This document shows positions 5,806 through 14,127 of a stretch of DNA of 20,294 nt, one piece after another. The stretch is from DASPXK01 sp035637315 (GTDB lineage Bacteria; Chloroflexota; UBA6077; JACCZL01). The stretch lies in assembly GCA_035637315.1 (NCBI GenBank), contig DASPXK010000376.1, positions 1-20,294 on the forward strand, written 5' to 3'. Numbering within the stretch: the stretch's first letter is position 1; every line of letters starts with the position of its first letter. Position numbers and translations under genes: made by a program. Under the pieces are notes generated by a model. That model saw only the letters and a list, made by a program, of their open reading frames with translations. It ran no database searches and was not told the origin of the DNA.

Positions 5806-7182
5806 ATGCGACCATCGCCTGAGGACTTCGCACCACTCCTGCCGCCACCTTCTCCGCGGCGTGGCTTCAGCCCTCGGCTGGCGTTCATGAGCTTCGCCTT
5901 CACGACGTTCGTGCTGGGCGGGTTCTGTTTCGGCTGGTTGTTCCTGGCTAACTGGAAGGTCCTGATCCAGTTCCAGTCGACGCAGGTCCAGCTCCCGTAC
6001 GGGCCGGCCATCACTGTTCCGTCGCGGCCGGAGATCGTTGCGGTCCCGCAGCCGCGTCTGCCCAATCCGGCGCCCACACCGGGCCAGGTTGTGCAGAACC
6101 CGGAGCTCCCGCCCTGGGTTGGGACGAGCCGAGTCAACATCCTCCTGCTCGGCATCGACCACCGTGACGACGAGCCAGTCGAAGGCAGCCGAAGTGACAC
6201 CATGATAGTGGTGAGCATCGATCCAGCGACCAAGTCGGTCGTGATGATCTCGTTGCCACGCGATCTGTGGGTGAGCATCCCAGGCTTCTACAATCAACGC
6301 ATCAACGTGGCGCACGCGGTTGGCGGACCCGAGCTCGCGGCCCGCAGCGTCGAGGCAAACTTCGGGCTCAAAATTCATCACTACGCTAGGATCGACTTTC
6401 ACGGCTTCGAGCAGATCGTCGATGCGCTCGGCGGCGTGATCGTCGACGTTGAACGGCCGATCAAAGACGACGAGTATCCGACCGACGACTACGGTGTGAT
6501 GCGGTTGTACATTCCGCCAGGGCCACAGATGATGGATGGCAAGCTTGCGCTCCAATACGCTCGGTCGCGGCACAGCGAGAACGATTTCGGACGGGCTCGG
6601 CGCCAGCAGCGCCTGCTGCTCGCCATGCGTGACCGTGGCCTGCAGCTCAACATCTTGCCCAGGATCCCGACCTTGGTCGGCCTTGTCCAGTCGGCGGTCC
6701 AGACCGACCTCGGAGTCGCCGACCTGCTCGCGCTAGCCCGGCTGGGGTCGGAGATCGACCGCGATCGAGTCCAGACGCTCGTCATCGATACGAACCTGTC
6801 CGACCCATTCCTGGGCTCGGGCGGTGAGAACCTGCTGATGCCACGCCGAGCCGACATCCAACGCGCGATCGCCCACTCGTTCGCCGAGGCGGCCGGCCAG
6901 TCGGCCCGCCTGGAGGTGTTGAACGGAACGACCCGGGTTGGGATCGCCCGTCGCCTGGCCGACCAGCTAGCGGCGGCCGGTTACGAGGTCGTGCGGGTCG
7001 ATACGGCGGATCGGACCGACTACGCCGAATCGGCACTGATCGTGCTGAACAGCGACGACCAGAAAGCAGCCGCCACGCTGGCCGGCCGGCTGCGGCTGCC
7101 CCAGTCAGCCGTCCAAGTTGCCCCGATCGCGAGCAGCCCGGCCGACATCCGGATCATCCTGGGCCGGAACTTTCAGCCCTAG
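5806..7182 (+). CDS. LytR-CpsA-Psr (LCP) family glycopolymer transferase with LytR_C domain
   Basis: LCP proteins move undecaprenyl-linked glycopolymers onto the cell wall or another acceptor outside the membrane. This 458-residue protein has a short cytoplasmic N-terminus rich in Pro, one membrane anchor (about 26-48), a Pro-rich linker and the LCP core starting at NILLLGIDHRDDE (near 111). The core also has SDTMIVVSIDP, ISLPRDLWV (near 148) and DGKLALQYARSRHSENDFGRARRQQ (near 243-267), whose Asp and Arg residues bind the polyprenyl pyrophosphate in characterised members. A LytR_C domain follows from about 367 (LEVLNGTTRVGIARRLADQL). CCGGAG lies 5 nt before the ATG. Placed before a polysaccharide gene cluster, it probably attaches that cluster's product, which is inference. 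Confidence 0.92.
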   Translation: MRPSPEDFAPLLPPPSPRRGFSPRLAFMSFAFTTFVLGGFCFGWLFLANWKVLIQFQSTQVQLPYGPAITVPSRPEIVAVPQPRLPNPAPTPGQVVQNPELPPWVGTSRVNILLLGIDHRDDEPVEGSRSDTMIVVSIDPATKSVVMISLPRDLWVSIPGFYNQRINVAHAVGGPELAARSVEANFGLKIHHYARIDFHGFEQIVDALGGVIVDVERPIKDDEYPTDDYGVMRLYIPPGPQMMDGKLALQYARSRHSENDFGRARRQQRLLLAMRDRGLQLNILPRIPTLVGLVQSAVQTDLGVADLLALARLGSEIDRDRVQTLVIDTNLSDPFLGSGGENLLMPRRADIQRAIAHSFAEAAGQSARLEVLNGTTRVGIARRLADQLAAAGYEVVRVDTADRTDYAESALIVLNSDDQKAAATLAGRLRLPQSAVQVAPIASSPADIRIILGRNFQP

Positions 7183-7185
7183 GCA

Positions 7186-7278
7186 GTCGAAAGTCGAAGG
7201 TCAAAAGTCGAAGCGGGTGCCGCTCGCTTGACTCTCCGCCCCCAACTTCAGACTCTTAACTCTGGACCTTTTGACCTT
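7186..7278. repeat. degenerate heptamer repeats forming an inverted pair between convergent genes
   Basis: The stretch 7186-7213 is built of 7-base units such as AAAGTCG, AAGGTCA and AAAGTCG. The stretch 7246-7278 holds similar units in the opposite orientation (AAGAGTC and AAGGTCA on the minus strand). AAGGTCAAAAG at 7197-7207 is an exact reverse complement of 7268-7278, and a small hairpin (AGCGG/CCGCT, 7212-7224) lies between. The structure separates the LCP gene from the minus-strand unknown gene and could act as a bidirectional terminator. It also encodes the last residues of the minus-strand gene. Confidence 0.7.
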
Positions 7279-7544
7279 ACGAGGGGGTGGCGGCGGTTAA
7301 CGCGATAGACGTAGCGGGTCTCAAACGTCTGGGAGTCGCGGTCAAAGAACGTGCGGTGGTCGGCCAGGAGCAAGCAGTCCGCGACGGCCGCCTCCACGAG
7401 CTGGCCGAGCTGTTGCGCTGGAACGGAGCGGTTCGAGCGTCGGGTTGCCGCGGCCTCGATGTCGGCCATCGTTACGAACGCCTTGCGCCGCTCCAGCCGC
7501 GCCACCAGGCGTGCCAGTGACAGGCGTGGATCGGCTTTAGACAA
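7248..7544 (-). CDS. small protein of unknown function
   Basis: I do not recognise this gene. The frame is open on the minus strand and gives about 98 residues from a TTG at 7544. It lies 17 nt downstream of the PH/DUF1648 gene, which suggests an operon. The central part (AFVTMADIEAAATRRSNRSV, then QLGQLVEAAVADCLLLADHR) alternates hydrophobic and charged residues like a small helical, possibly winged-helix, domain, followed by DRDSQTFETRYVYRVNRRHP. There is no signal peptide or membrane segment. The start is uncertain: GTG 7505 and ATG 7469 are also in frame, and GGAG lies too close to the TTG. Its last dozen residues come from the heptamer repeat region. The open frame further upstream overlaps the neighbouring gene in another phase and is discounted. 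Confidence 0.5.
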   Translation of the reverse strand: MSKADPRLSLARLVARLERRKAFVTMADIEAAATRRSNRSVPAQQLGQLVEAAVADCLLLADHRTFFDRDSQTFETRYVYRVNRRHPLVRSKGPELRV

Positions 7545-7561
7545 TCTCCGTGCCCACCCCC

Positions 7562-8554
7562 TCAGTGGAGGATGCGCGCCGTTGCGATCAGCACCAGCAG
7601 TTCGACGACGAGCGCCGACGCCCACAGCATCCGGGCTGCCGCTCGCTCTCGCGCGTACAGGGCGAGACCCAAGCCAAGATTTCCGACCAGGATCGAGGCG
7701 CCGACAGCGGGAATCCTGAAGACGTCTTCGCGAGGGCCGAACATGTTCGGCGTTCCGTCGGCCGCGAAATGAAGTGGGATCGTATCCGGGAGGCCATCCC
7801 ACTTCAGCCAGACATAGCCTAGGCATATGGCCAGGAGGGCTAGCGATCCGAACAGCAGGGCCGGCAGGCTCAGGTCTCGCAATACGGGCGGAAGCGGCGG
7901 TACGGCGAGCTCGTCGTCTAGCGTCTCAGTTGGCTGGTCGCTGTCCTCGACGTGCCTGATCAGCTCGCGGCGAAAACCTTCAACATCGGCGGGCGACAGC
8001 GCATACGTCGCCGATGGTGTCACTATCAAGGCTACGTCGCCGAGGTCACTCGTTGTGGTGTAATAGCGGACCAGCCCCATCGCCCTGGTCCGCCCGATGC
8101 CAACGTGATAGCCGGGCCAGTTCAGGCCCCGCACGCGCATGGCCTGGCCGAGTCGCGAGCCGGCAAAGATGCCGTCTACGGCCCGGTACGGCACGACTTC
8201 CTCACGGCCGAGCCAGCGAATGACCAGCGCGCGCTGCTCAAACCGATAACGGAGCGCAAAGTAGCCGTACGTGAATATCAACAGGATGAGACCCAGGCCG
8301 CCGCAGATGAGCCCGACGAGCAAGCCCAGGAACATCGCGAAGCCGACCGGTTGGCGAATGGCGAAGAGCACGCTGGCCAACGCCGCCAGCGAGAGCAACA
8401 ACACGCCCCCGAGCCCCAGAGGCCCAGCGGTCGATCCACGAGGCCGCCACGACGTCGGCGCCAGACTTGATCCAGTGGCCAGGTTCGTCGGACGGCTCCG
8501 TTGCCGCGCGCAGGCAGGACTACGCGGGGTCGTTCGGGCGCGGATTATCGCCAC
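7562..8554 (-). CDS. membrane protein with bacterial PH-like and DUF1648 segments
   Basis: This predicted polytopic membrane protein has up to 330 residues. Two hydrophobic segments (about 48-66 and 68-95) precede a soluble region with RFEQRALVIRWLGREEVVPYRAVDGI, which resembles the bacterial PH-like domain found after paired helices. The second half has LPDTIPLHFAADGTPNMFGPRE, the hallmark of DUF1648 (P-x-H-F-x-x-x-G-x-P), within three more membrane segments. No enzymatic role is known for either part. The GTG at 8554 is the first start in the open frame, but residues 1-45 are Arg/Thr/Pro-rich and atypical, so the true start may lie further in, for instance at a GTG just before the first helix. 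It is divergent from the GT4 gene at 8597. Confidence 0.75.
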   Translation of the reverse strand: MAIIRARTTPRSPACARQRSRPTNLATGSSLAPTSWRPRGSTAGPLGLGGVLLLSLAALASVLFAIRQPVGFAMFLGLLVGLICGGLGLILLIFTYGYFALRYRFEQRALVIRWLGREEVVPYRAVDGIFAGSRLGQAMRVRGLNWPGYHVGIGRTRAMGLVRYYTTTSDLGDVALIVTPSATYALSPADVEGFRRELIRHVEDSDQPTETLDDELAVPPLPPVLRDLSLPALLFGSLALLAICLGYVWLKWDGLPDTIPLHFAADGTPNMFGPREDVFRIPAVGASILVGNLGLGLALYARERAAARMLWASALVVELLVLIATARILH

Positions 8555-8596
8555 CCACCTCGGACGGCGTCAAGCGCATTGACGGAGCTCTGATCA

Positions 8597-9736
8597 GTGA
8601 AGGTGGCGCTCAGCGCGCAGCTCTTGTCGGCCTCGGCGACCTATCGGACCGCTGGCATCAGTCGGGTAATTTACGAGCTCCTCGCCCACCTGCCAGGAGT
8701 CCCCAGTTCGCTCGAGTATCTGGTCTTTGCACCCGACTCGCCCCAGAGCAGGGGCCTGTTGAGCACGCGCATCCAGGGGCGACTCACCCGGCTGCCAATG
8801 GACCGCCCGGTTGTCAGGCTAGCCTGGGAGCAGTTGGCGCAGCCTCTGGAGCTGGCGTGGCAAGGGGTCAACCTTGTGCATGCGTTGGGCACGGTTGCCC
8901 CGTGCGCCTGGCGCGGCCCAACCGTGGTCACCCTGTACGACCTGAGTTTCATGCGCTTCCCCGAGCTTTTCAAGCGCGGCAACCGCCTGTACCTCAGACT
9001 TCTGGCCCCGCCCTCGCTGCGGCGCGCCTCACGGGTCATCGCCATCTCCGAGCACACCAGGCAGGACGCGATTCGGCTGTGTGGGGTCGCGCCAGAGCGG
9101 GTCACTGCCATCCACCTGGCCGCGGACCCTCGATTCCGGCCCGCCGACGCGGCCCAGGTGACCAGGTTCCGCCAGCAGCGGGGTCTGGCCAGCCCGTTCA
9201 TCCTCTACCTCGGAACGCTGGAGCCGCGCAAGAACGTAGCCACGCTAGTCAGAGCTTACGCCAAGCTCGGCGCAGCCGAGCGGACGGGCCTGAAGCTCGT
9301 CTTGGCGGGCGGGCGCGGCTGGCAGTACGAGTCGATCTTCGCGCTGGTGCATCAGCTTGGCCTCACCGACGACGTGCTCTTTCCTGGCTTCGTTCCAACC
9401 GGTGAGGAAGCGCTATGGTATACTGCCGCGGAGATTTTCGCGTTCCCGAGTCTGTACGAGGGCTTCGGGCTTCCACTTCTGGAGGCGATGGCGTGCGGCA
9501 CGCCCGTTGTCGCATCCAACACCTCATCTCTCCCGGAGGTTGTCGGGAGTGCCGGACTTCTCGTCGAGCCGACCGATGTCCACGGTCTCGCAGCCGCGCT
9601 CCAGCGGTTGATCGATGACGATGATCTGCGCGCCCGGCTGCGCGCCGCCGGGTTAGCGCGGGCGAGCTTGTTCTCCTGGCAGCGGATGGCCGAGCAGACC
9701 GTCCAGGTGTATCGCGAGGTCTTTGGGGCCGCATGA
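8597..9736 (+). CDS. GT4-family glycosyltransferase
   Basis: This retaining GT-B fold glycosyltransferase probably adds a sugar to a lipid-linked or surface polysaccharide at the cytoplasmic face. In the 379-residue product the N-terminal acceptor half begins KVALSAQLL, with the family's GISRVIYEL loop. The donor half starts near 204 with LYLGTLEPRKNVATLVRAY and has FPSLYEGFGLPLLEAMACG (near 283-301), the E-x7-E motif that binds the nucleotide sugar, then TPVVASNTSSLPEV. The GTG start has GGAG 9 nt upstream. It begins a plus-strand run with the WbaP-like gene 46 nt downstream. Donor and acceptor cannot be deduced. Confidence 0.9.
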   Translation: MKVALSAQLLSASATYRTAGISRVIYELLAHLPGVPSSLEYLVFAPDSPQSRGLLSTRIQGRLTRLPMDRPVVRLAWEQLAQPLELAWQGVNLVHALGTVAPCAWRGPTVVTLYDLSFMRFPELFKRGNRLYLRLLAPPSLRRASRVIAISEHTRQDAIRLCGVAPERVTAIHLAADPRFRPADAAQVTRFRQQRGLASPFILYLGTLEPRKNVATLVRAYAKLGAAERTGLKLVLAGGRGWQYESIFALVHQLGLTDDVLFPGFVPTGEEALWYTAAEIFAFPSLYEGFGLPLLEAMACGTPVVASNTSSLPEVVGSAGLLVEPTDVHGLAAALQRLIDDDDLRARLRAAGLARASLFSWQRMAEQTVQVYREVFGAA

Positions 9737-9782
9737 GCCGAATCGGAGCGTTCGCCCCGCCGAGCGTCGAGGCACGATCGCG

Positions 9783-11276
9783 ATGACGGTCACCCAGCCG
9801 GCCTCCGCCCAGATGATCGGCCCCCAGCCAGTTCCCGCGCTGCCGGACGACGCTCGGCGGCGGCAGGGCCTCGGCTGGCTATCCCCCGCGTGGCTGGTGA
9901 TCGTCGACGGCCTGGCCATCAGCGTCGCCTTCTACGCGAGCTGGTACACGCGCTACGTGGCCGAGGTAGGGCCAGAGATCGAAGAGTTCAATTTCGTCCC
10001 CTATTCGGTTTATTTCCCGCTCCAGCTCTGGCTGGTGGCCATCCTGGTCATCTCTTTCCAGCTCGCCGACCTGTACCGCCCACGCCGCGGCATCGAGTGG
10101 TTCGACGACATTCCGGCCATCGTTCGCAGCACGGCGGTTGGCGTCATGGCGCTATTCGCCGGTGCGTCGCTGCTCCGCTATCCGGCCTCGTCACGCCTCA
10201 CCTTCATCCTGGCGTGGCTGTTCTGCTCGGTCCTGGTCGTCGCCGGACGGGCCTGTGTCCAACTCATCCTTGGGGCGCTGTATCGGCGCGGGATCGGGGT
10301 GGAGCGAGTGCTGGTGGTCGGGGGCAACAACCTGGGCCGGATGATCATGCAGAGCCTGGCTGCCCGCGGCCATCTCGGCTACCGCGTGGTTGGGTTCCTG
10401 GACGACGATCGGGCCGAGGACTTTGGCCGTTTTCGGCACCTTGGCGGCCTGGACGACGTCGAGCGTGTCGCCGACTCCCATCATGCTGACCAGATCGTCG
10501 TGGCCTTGCCGGCTGCCTCGCACGCCGCCATCCTGAAGATTGTCGACCACTGCCGAAGGGGCAGCGTGCGCTTCAAGATCGTCCCCGACCTGTACGAGAT
10601 GAGCTTGAGCCGGGTGGACGTCGACACGGTCAGCGGGATCCCATTGATCGGGCTCAAGAAGGTCGCCATCGATGGCCTCGAGGCGGTAACGAAGCGGGCC
10701 GCGGACGTCGTCGTGTCGGCCGCAGCGCTGCTCGTCTGTGCCCCGCTCATGGCAGCGCTGGCGCTGCTGATCCGGCTCGAATCACCAGGTCCGGTCATTT
10801 ATCGCCACGTCCGAATCGGAAAGAGCGGCCAGCCGTTCACGATGTACAAGTTCCGCTCGATGAAGCAGGACGCGGAGCAGTTCCGCGAGCGGCTCGTCCA
10901 GGTGACCGACGGTGACGCGCGGCTGTTCAAATCGCGCGAGGACCCCCGTCGGACCGGGGTAGGAGCCGTAATGCGTCGGCTCAGCCTGGACGAGCTGCCC
11001 CAGCTGTGGAATGTGCTCGTGGGCGACATGAGCATCGTGGGACCTCGACCCCAGATCCCAGCCGAGGTCGAAACGTACGACCCCTGGCACCATAAGCGGT
11101 TGGCGGTCTCGCCGGGTATGACCGGACTCTGGCAGGTGAGCGGTCGCAGCGAGTTGAGCTTCGACGAGATGGTGATCTACGACATTTACTACATCGAGAA
11201 CTGGTCACTCGGTCTAGATTTCCGAATCTTGCTGAGGACCGTGCCCGCCGTGCTCCGCGGACGCGGCGCGTTCTAG
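9783..11276 (+). CDS. polyprenyl-phosphate sugar-1-phosphate transferase (WbaP-like)
   Basis: This integral membrane enzyme starts polysaccharide assembly by moving a hexose 1-phosphate from a UDP-sugar to undecaprenyl phosphate. The 497-residue product has four N-terminal membrane segments (about 32-52, 75-97, 112-132, 138-160) and a CoA-binding-like domain with VLVVGGNNLGR (near 174) and VVGFLDDDR. The catalytic sugar-transferase domain runs from about 303 with KRAADVVVSAAALLVCAP. Its key motifs are the catalytic-site YKFRSMKQDAE (near 355), LDELPQLWNVLVGDMSIVGPRP (near 400) and PGMTGLWQVSGRS. This architecture marks the WbaP/CpsE class, not the minimal WecP/PglC class. I chose ATG 9783, with GAGG 10 nt upstream; a TTG at 9723 would overlap the previous gene. 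The sugar is not predictable. Confidence 0.93.
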   Translation: MTVTQPASAQMIGPQPVPALPDDARRRQGLGWLSPAWLVIVDGLAISVAFYASWYTRYVAEVGPEIEEFNFVPYSVYFPLQLWLVAILVISFQLADLYRPRRGIEWFDDIPAIVRSTAVGVMALFAGASLLRYPASSRLTFILAWLFCSVLVVAGRACVQLILGALYRRGIGVERVLVVGGNNLGRMIMQSLAARGHLGYRVVGFLDDDRAEDFGRFRHLGGLDDVERVADSHHADQIVVALPAASHAAILKIVDHCRRGSVRFKIVPDLYEMSLSRVDVDTVSGIPLIGLKKVAIDGLEAVTKRAADVVVSAAALLVCAPLMAALALLIRLESPGPVIYRHVRIGKSGQPFTMYKFRSMKQDAEQFRERLVQVTDGDARLFKSREDPRRTGVGAVMRRLSLDELPQLWNVLVGDMSIVGPRPQIPAEVETYDPWHHKRLAVSPGMTGLWQVSGRSELSFDEMVIYDIYYIENWSLGLDFRILLRTVPAVLRGRGAF

Positions 11277-11284
11277 ACGCCGCC

Positions 11285-12451
11285 ATGGCTGTGGGTGCGG
11301 CCGGCCAGTTCCTGCCGGCCGGGACACGGCTGGCGGTCGCCCACGAGTATCTCAACCAGTACGGCGGCGCCGAGCGAGTCCTGGAGCGGATGCACGACCT
11401 GTTCCCGGACGCCCCAATCTACACCTCTATGTACGGACCCGGCATCATGCCCGCCGGGTACCGCGCGTGGGACATCCGGACGTCGTTCATGCAGCGACTG
11501 CCGATGGTCACCACTCGACATCAGATGTACTTGATGGCCTATCCACTGGCCTTCGAAAGCTTCGACTTCTCCAACTATGACGTAGTCCTATCGAACAGCA
11601 GCGCGTTCGCCAAGGGGGTCGTGACAGGGCCTGAGACTCTACATGTCTGCTACTGCCTGACACCGATGCGCTGGGTCTGGCGGTATCGGGAATACGTCCA
11701 TGGTGAGAACCTGGGATTCCTGGCGCGCTTTGTCCTGCCGCCGTTCATTCAGTACCTAAGGCTCTGGGACGTGACCTCGGCTAAGCGGGTCGACCGTTTC
11801 ATCGCCATCTCGCGCGCCGTCGCGGCGCGGATCGAGAAGTACTACGGGCGCCAGGCTGAGATCATCTACCCACCCGTCGACACGGACCACTTCTCTGCCA
11901 GCGGCGAGCCTGACGACTACTATCTGACCGTCGCGCGACTGATCCCATACCGCCGCATCGACCTGGTGGTCGACGCCTTCAGTCGGCTCGGGCTGCGGGT
12001 CAAGATCGTCGGGGATGGACGTGACCACACCCGGCTGCGGGCGCGGGCTTCAACCAATGTCGAGTTCGTCGGACGCGTCGACGACGAGACCCTGACTCAG
12101 CTTTACGCTGGTTGCCGCGCCTATCTGATCGTGGCCGAGGAGGATTTTGGTATCGCGCCTGTCGAAGCCCAGGCGGCGGGCCGGCCGGTGGTGGCATACG
12201 CGGCCGGCGGCGCCCTTGACACGGTGATCGACGGCGAGACCGGGGTCCTCTTTCGGGAGCAGAGCCCGGAGGCACTCGCCGAGGCGGTGCGAAAGCTCGA
12301 GCAGTCGTCGTTCGACTCGAGTCGCATCCGGGCGAACGCCGAACGCTTCAGCTCGAACGTGTTCCGAGAGCGGCTGTCCACTTTCCTGGCGCGGGCCTAC
12401 CAGGAGTGGCGAGAGCGAGGTGGCCTCCGCGAGCCAGCGCTGGCAGGATGA
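11285..12451 (+). CDS. GT4-family glycosyltransferase (WbaZ-like)
   Basis: A second retaining GT-B glycosyltransferase, 388 residues. The N-terminal domain begins RLAVAHEYLNQYGGAERVL, the usual opening of mannosyltransferases of the WbaZ group, and continues with NSSAFAKGV and CYCLTPMRWVWRY. The donor domain has LTVARLIPYRRIDLVVDAF (near 213) and EEDFGIAPVEAQAAGRPVVAY (near 286), with the paired Glu of the GT4 nucleotide-sugar site. It starts 8 nt after the WbaP-like gene and its stop overlaps the next ATG (ATGA), so all three are likely co-transcribed. A mannosyl or related transferase is a reasonable guess, not shown. Confidence 0.9.
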   Translation: MAVGAAGQFLPAGTRLAVAHEYLNQYGGAERVLERMHDLFPDAPIYTSMYGPGIMPAGYRAWDIRTSFMQRLPMVTTRHQMYLMAYPLAFESFDFSNYDVVLSNSSAFAKGVVTGPETLHVCYCLTPMRWVWRYREYVHGENLGFLARFVLPPFIQYLRLWDVTSAKRVDRFIAISRAVAARIEKYYGRQAEIIYPPVDTDHFSASGEPDDYYLTVARLIPYRRIDLVVDAFSRLGLRVKIVGDGRDHTRLRARASTNVEFVGRVDDETLTQLYAGCRAYLIVAEEDFGIAPVEAQAAGRPVVAYAAGGALDTVIDGETGVLFREQSPEALAEAVRKLEQSSFDSSRIRANAERFSSNVFRERLSTFLARAYQEWRERGGLREPALAG

Positions 12452-13995
12452 GGCCCGCGCCTCAGTCGTTCCCTTCGGGCCTCCTGGTTACCGCGATCCT
12501 GGCAGCCACAACCATCGCCAGCCGCGCGCCCTTCACCAGCTCGATGCTGTACGCGTACGACTCGGCCAACTACGCCTTTGCCGTTCGCGACTACTACCAC
12601 GTCGGCCATCACCAGCCCCACCCACCCGGCTATCCACTCTACGTAGCGAGCGCCTGGCTCATCAACCGTCTCGTCGACGACCCGAATCGAAGCCTGGTCG
12701 TGGTCAGCATTTTGGCGAGCGCCGTCGCCGTCGCGGCGACGCATCGCCTCGGGGTGGCGCAGTTCGACGGGGCGATCGGACTGGCCGCCGCACTGCTGCT
12801 GGCGTTCAGTCCAGGCTTCTGGGCCTACGGCGAGGTCGCATTTCCGTACACGACGCTGGCCTGCTTCGCGGCCTGCATCGCTCTGCTCGCACATCACCTC
12901 CGCGCGACCGCCTTCGCCAGCCACGTGGCAGGCTCGGGGGCTCTTATGGGTCTGGCGGCCGGATTTCGGCTCGATTTGCTCTTCGAGCTTGGGCCGCTGT
13001 GGGCGCGGGCCCTGCTGCGCTGCTCTTCAGGCGCGCGCCTGCTGGCGGTGGCGGCGTGCCTGCTCGTCGTAGGCGCCTGGGCTGCGCCGATGGTATGGCT
13101 CAGCGGAGGCGCGAGCGAGTATCTCGCTGCGTTCGCCGCCCAAGCGAGATACGTAGTACGCGCGTACTCGGTGGCCGCGGAGGGCGAGGAGCGCTTGCGA
13201 TACAACGTCGAACTGCTGCTTCAGGCGTTGCGGCTGGGGGTCGGCGCGCCGGTCCTACTGCTCCTGCTGTACTCGTTGGGGCGGACATTCAATGCGCTGC
13301 GCATCGCCACGGATGAACGGCTTCGATTCCTGCTCGTCTGGATCCTTCCGCCCTCGGTCGTCTTCCTCTTCATCCATATCGCCGTCGAAGGATACGTGCT
13401 CGTCTTGCTACCAGCGCTCAGCATTCTGGCCGCGGCCGGACTGGCCGATCTTCGAGACGATCTGGGCGCGGCTGCGCGGGTCCTGGCGCTAACGACCTCG
13501 AAGGCGTTCGGGCTCGGGCTGGGGCGGCTAGCCGCGGCTGCGCCAGGCGTCATCTTGCTGGTGCTGCTGTCCTGGAACATCTCGGTCTTCCTGGCGGCGC
13601 CCGGCCCGGCCCGCCTGTCCGCTATCCGTCGGGTTGACGACCTGCTCGAGTCCCAGGTCGCGTTCGTTCAGCGCCAGCTCAGCCCTGGCTCTACGGTCAT
13701 CCTGGCCCACGACCGCTTTCGCCAGCTCCAGTACTACCTGACCGGCTACCAGGTAGTCATGTTGTTCGACGAGTACGAGCGGGACTACCAGGAACGCCGC
13801 CAAACGTTTCTGGTTCCAGATGGAGCAACACATCTCTTGATCGCCGACGACTCACCCCGGCTAGGCGCCAGGGCAACCGCCCGGCTCAGGCTCGTCGACC
13901 TGCTCGACGAACCGGGTGGCTCCGTGCGCCTCATCGATCTAGAAGGCGTGAGAGGCGTGGAATTCGGGTACGGGTGGGTGGAGTTGTCGCCGTAG
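12448..13995 (+). CDS. polytopic membrane protein, GT39/DUF2723-like (GT-C) glycosyltransferase candidate
   Basis: This 515-residue protein has about ten hydrophobic segments and a C-terminal extracytoplasmic tail of about 120 residues. After the first helix it reads YAYDSANYAFAVRDYYHV followed by PHPPGYPLYV. An acidic pair or Asp early in loop 1 plus H-P-P-G-Y-P is characteristic of GT-C fold polyprenyl-phosphate-dependent transferases, particularly DUF2723/TMEM260-like proteins. The role would be to add a sugar from a polyprenyl donor outside the membrane. The ATG at 12448 overlaps the preceding stop; a longer frame from 12406 adds 14 Arg/Pro-rich residues and overlaps that gene. It is less likely to be the Wzy polymerase, but that cannot be excluded from sequence alone. 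Confidence 0.72.
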   Translation: MRPAPQSFPSGLLVTAILAATTIASRAPFTSSMLYAYDSANYAFAVRDYYHVGHHQPHPPGYPLYVASAWLINRLVDDPNRSLVVVSILASAVAVAATHRLGVAQFDGAIGLAAALLLAFSPGFWAYGEVAFPYTTLACFAACIALLAHHLRATAFASHVAGSGALMGLAAGFRLDLLFELGPLWARALLRCSSGARLLAVAACLLVVGAWAAPMVWLSGGASEYLAAFAAQARYVVRAYSVAAEGEERLRYNVELLLQALRLGVGAPVLLLLLYSLGRTFNALRIATDERLRFLLVWILPPSVVFLFIHIAVEGYVLVLLPALSILAAAGLADLRDDLGAAARVLALTTSKAFGLGLGRLAAAAPGVILLVLLSWNISVFLAAPGPARLSAIRRVDDLLESQVAFVQRQLSPGSTVILAHDRFRQLQYYLTGYQVVMLFDEYERDYQERRQTFLVPDGATHLLIADDSPRLGARATARLRLVDLLDEPGGSVRLIDLEGVRGVEFGYGWVELSP

Positions 13996-14000
13996 GGGTC

Positions 14001-14050
14001 GCCCTCACCCCCAACCCCTCTCCCAAATTGGGAGAGCGGGCCCGGGGAAC
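14001..14050. repeat. REP-like palindromic element, copy 1
   Basis: The element starts with a pyrimidine-rich core (14001-14026) identical to the copy at 14812. CTCTCCCA (14018-14025) pairs with TGGGAGAG (14029-14036) around a 3-base loop. It begins 5 nt after the stop of the membrane-protein gene. This type of CCCTCACCCC...CTCTCCC...GGGAGAG unit is widespread as an intergenic repeat in GC-rich bacterial genomes. Confidence 0.85.
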
Positions 14051-14096
14051 AGGTGCGCTTCGCGGAAACAAGCCCCCGCCCTGCCGGGGCGCGGTG

Positions 14097-14102
14097 TATA
14101 GT
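14097..14102 (+). promoter_or_regulatory. possible -10 box for the wzz-like gene
   Basis: TATAGT stands 25 nt before the ATG at 14128, downstream of the REP-like element and of a small CCCCG/CGGGG stem (14073-14089). No convincing -35 hexamer is present, so the call is weak. Confidence 0.3.
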
Positions 14103-14127
14103 TTGGCGGCGCGGGCGCGGGAGTGCG

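Noticed and set aside
5624..5890. Plus-strand frame with repeated H-Y-S-L-L-T-T
   Set aside because: The repeat peptide is only the translation of the heptamer array, and the rest overlaps the LCP gene in another phase.
7545..7826. N-terminal extension of the small minus-strand protein
   Set aside because: This part overlaps the PH/DUF1648 gene on the same strand in another phase and lacks protein-like features.
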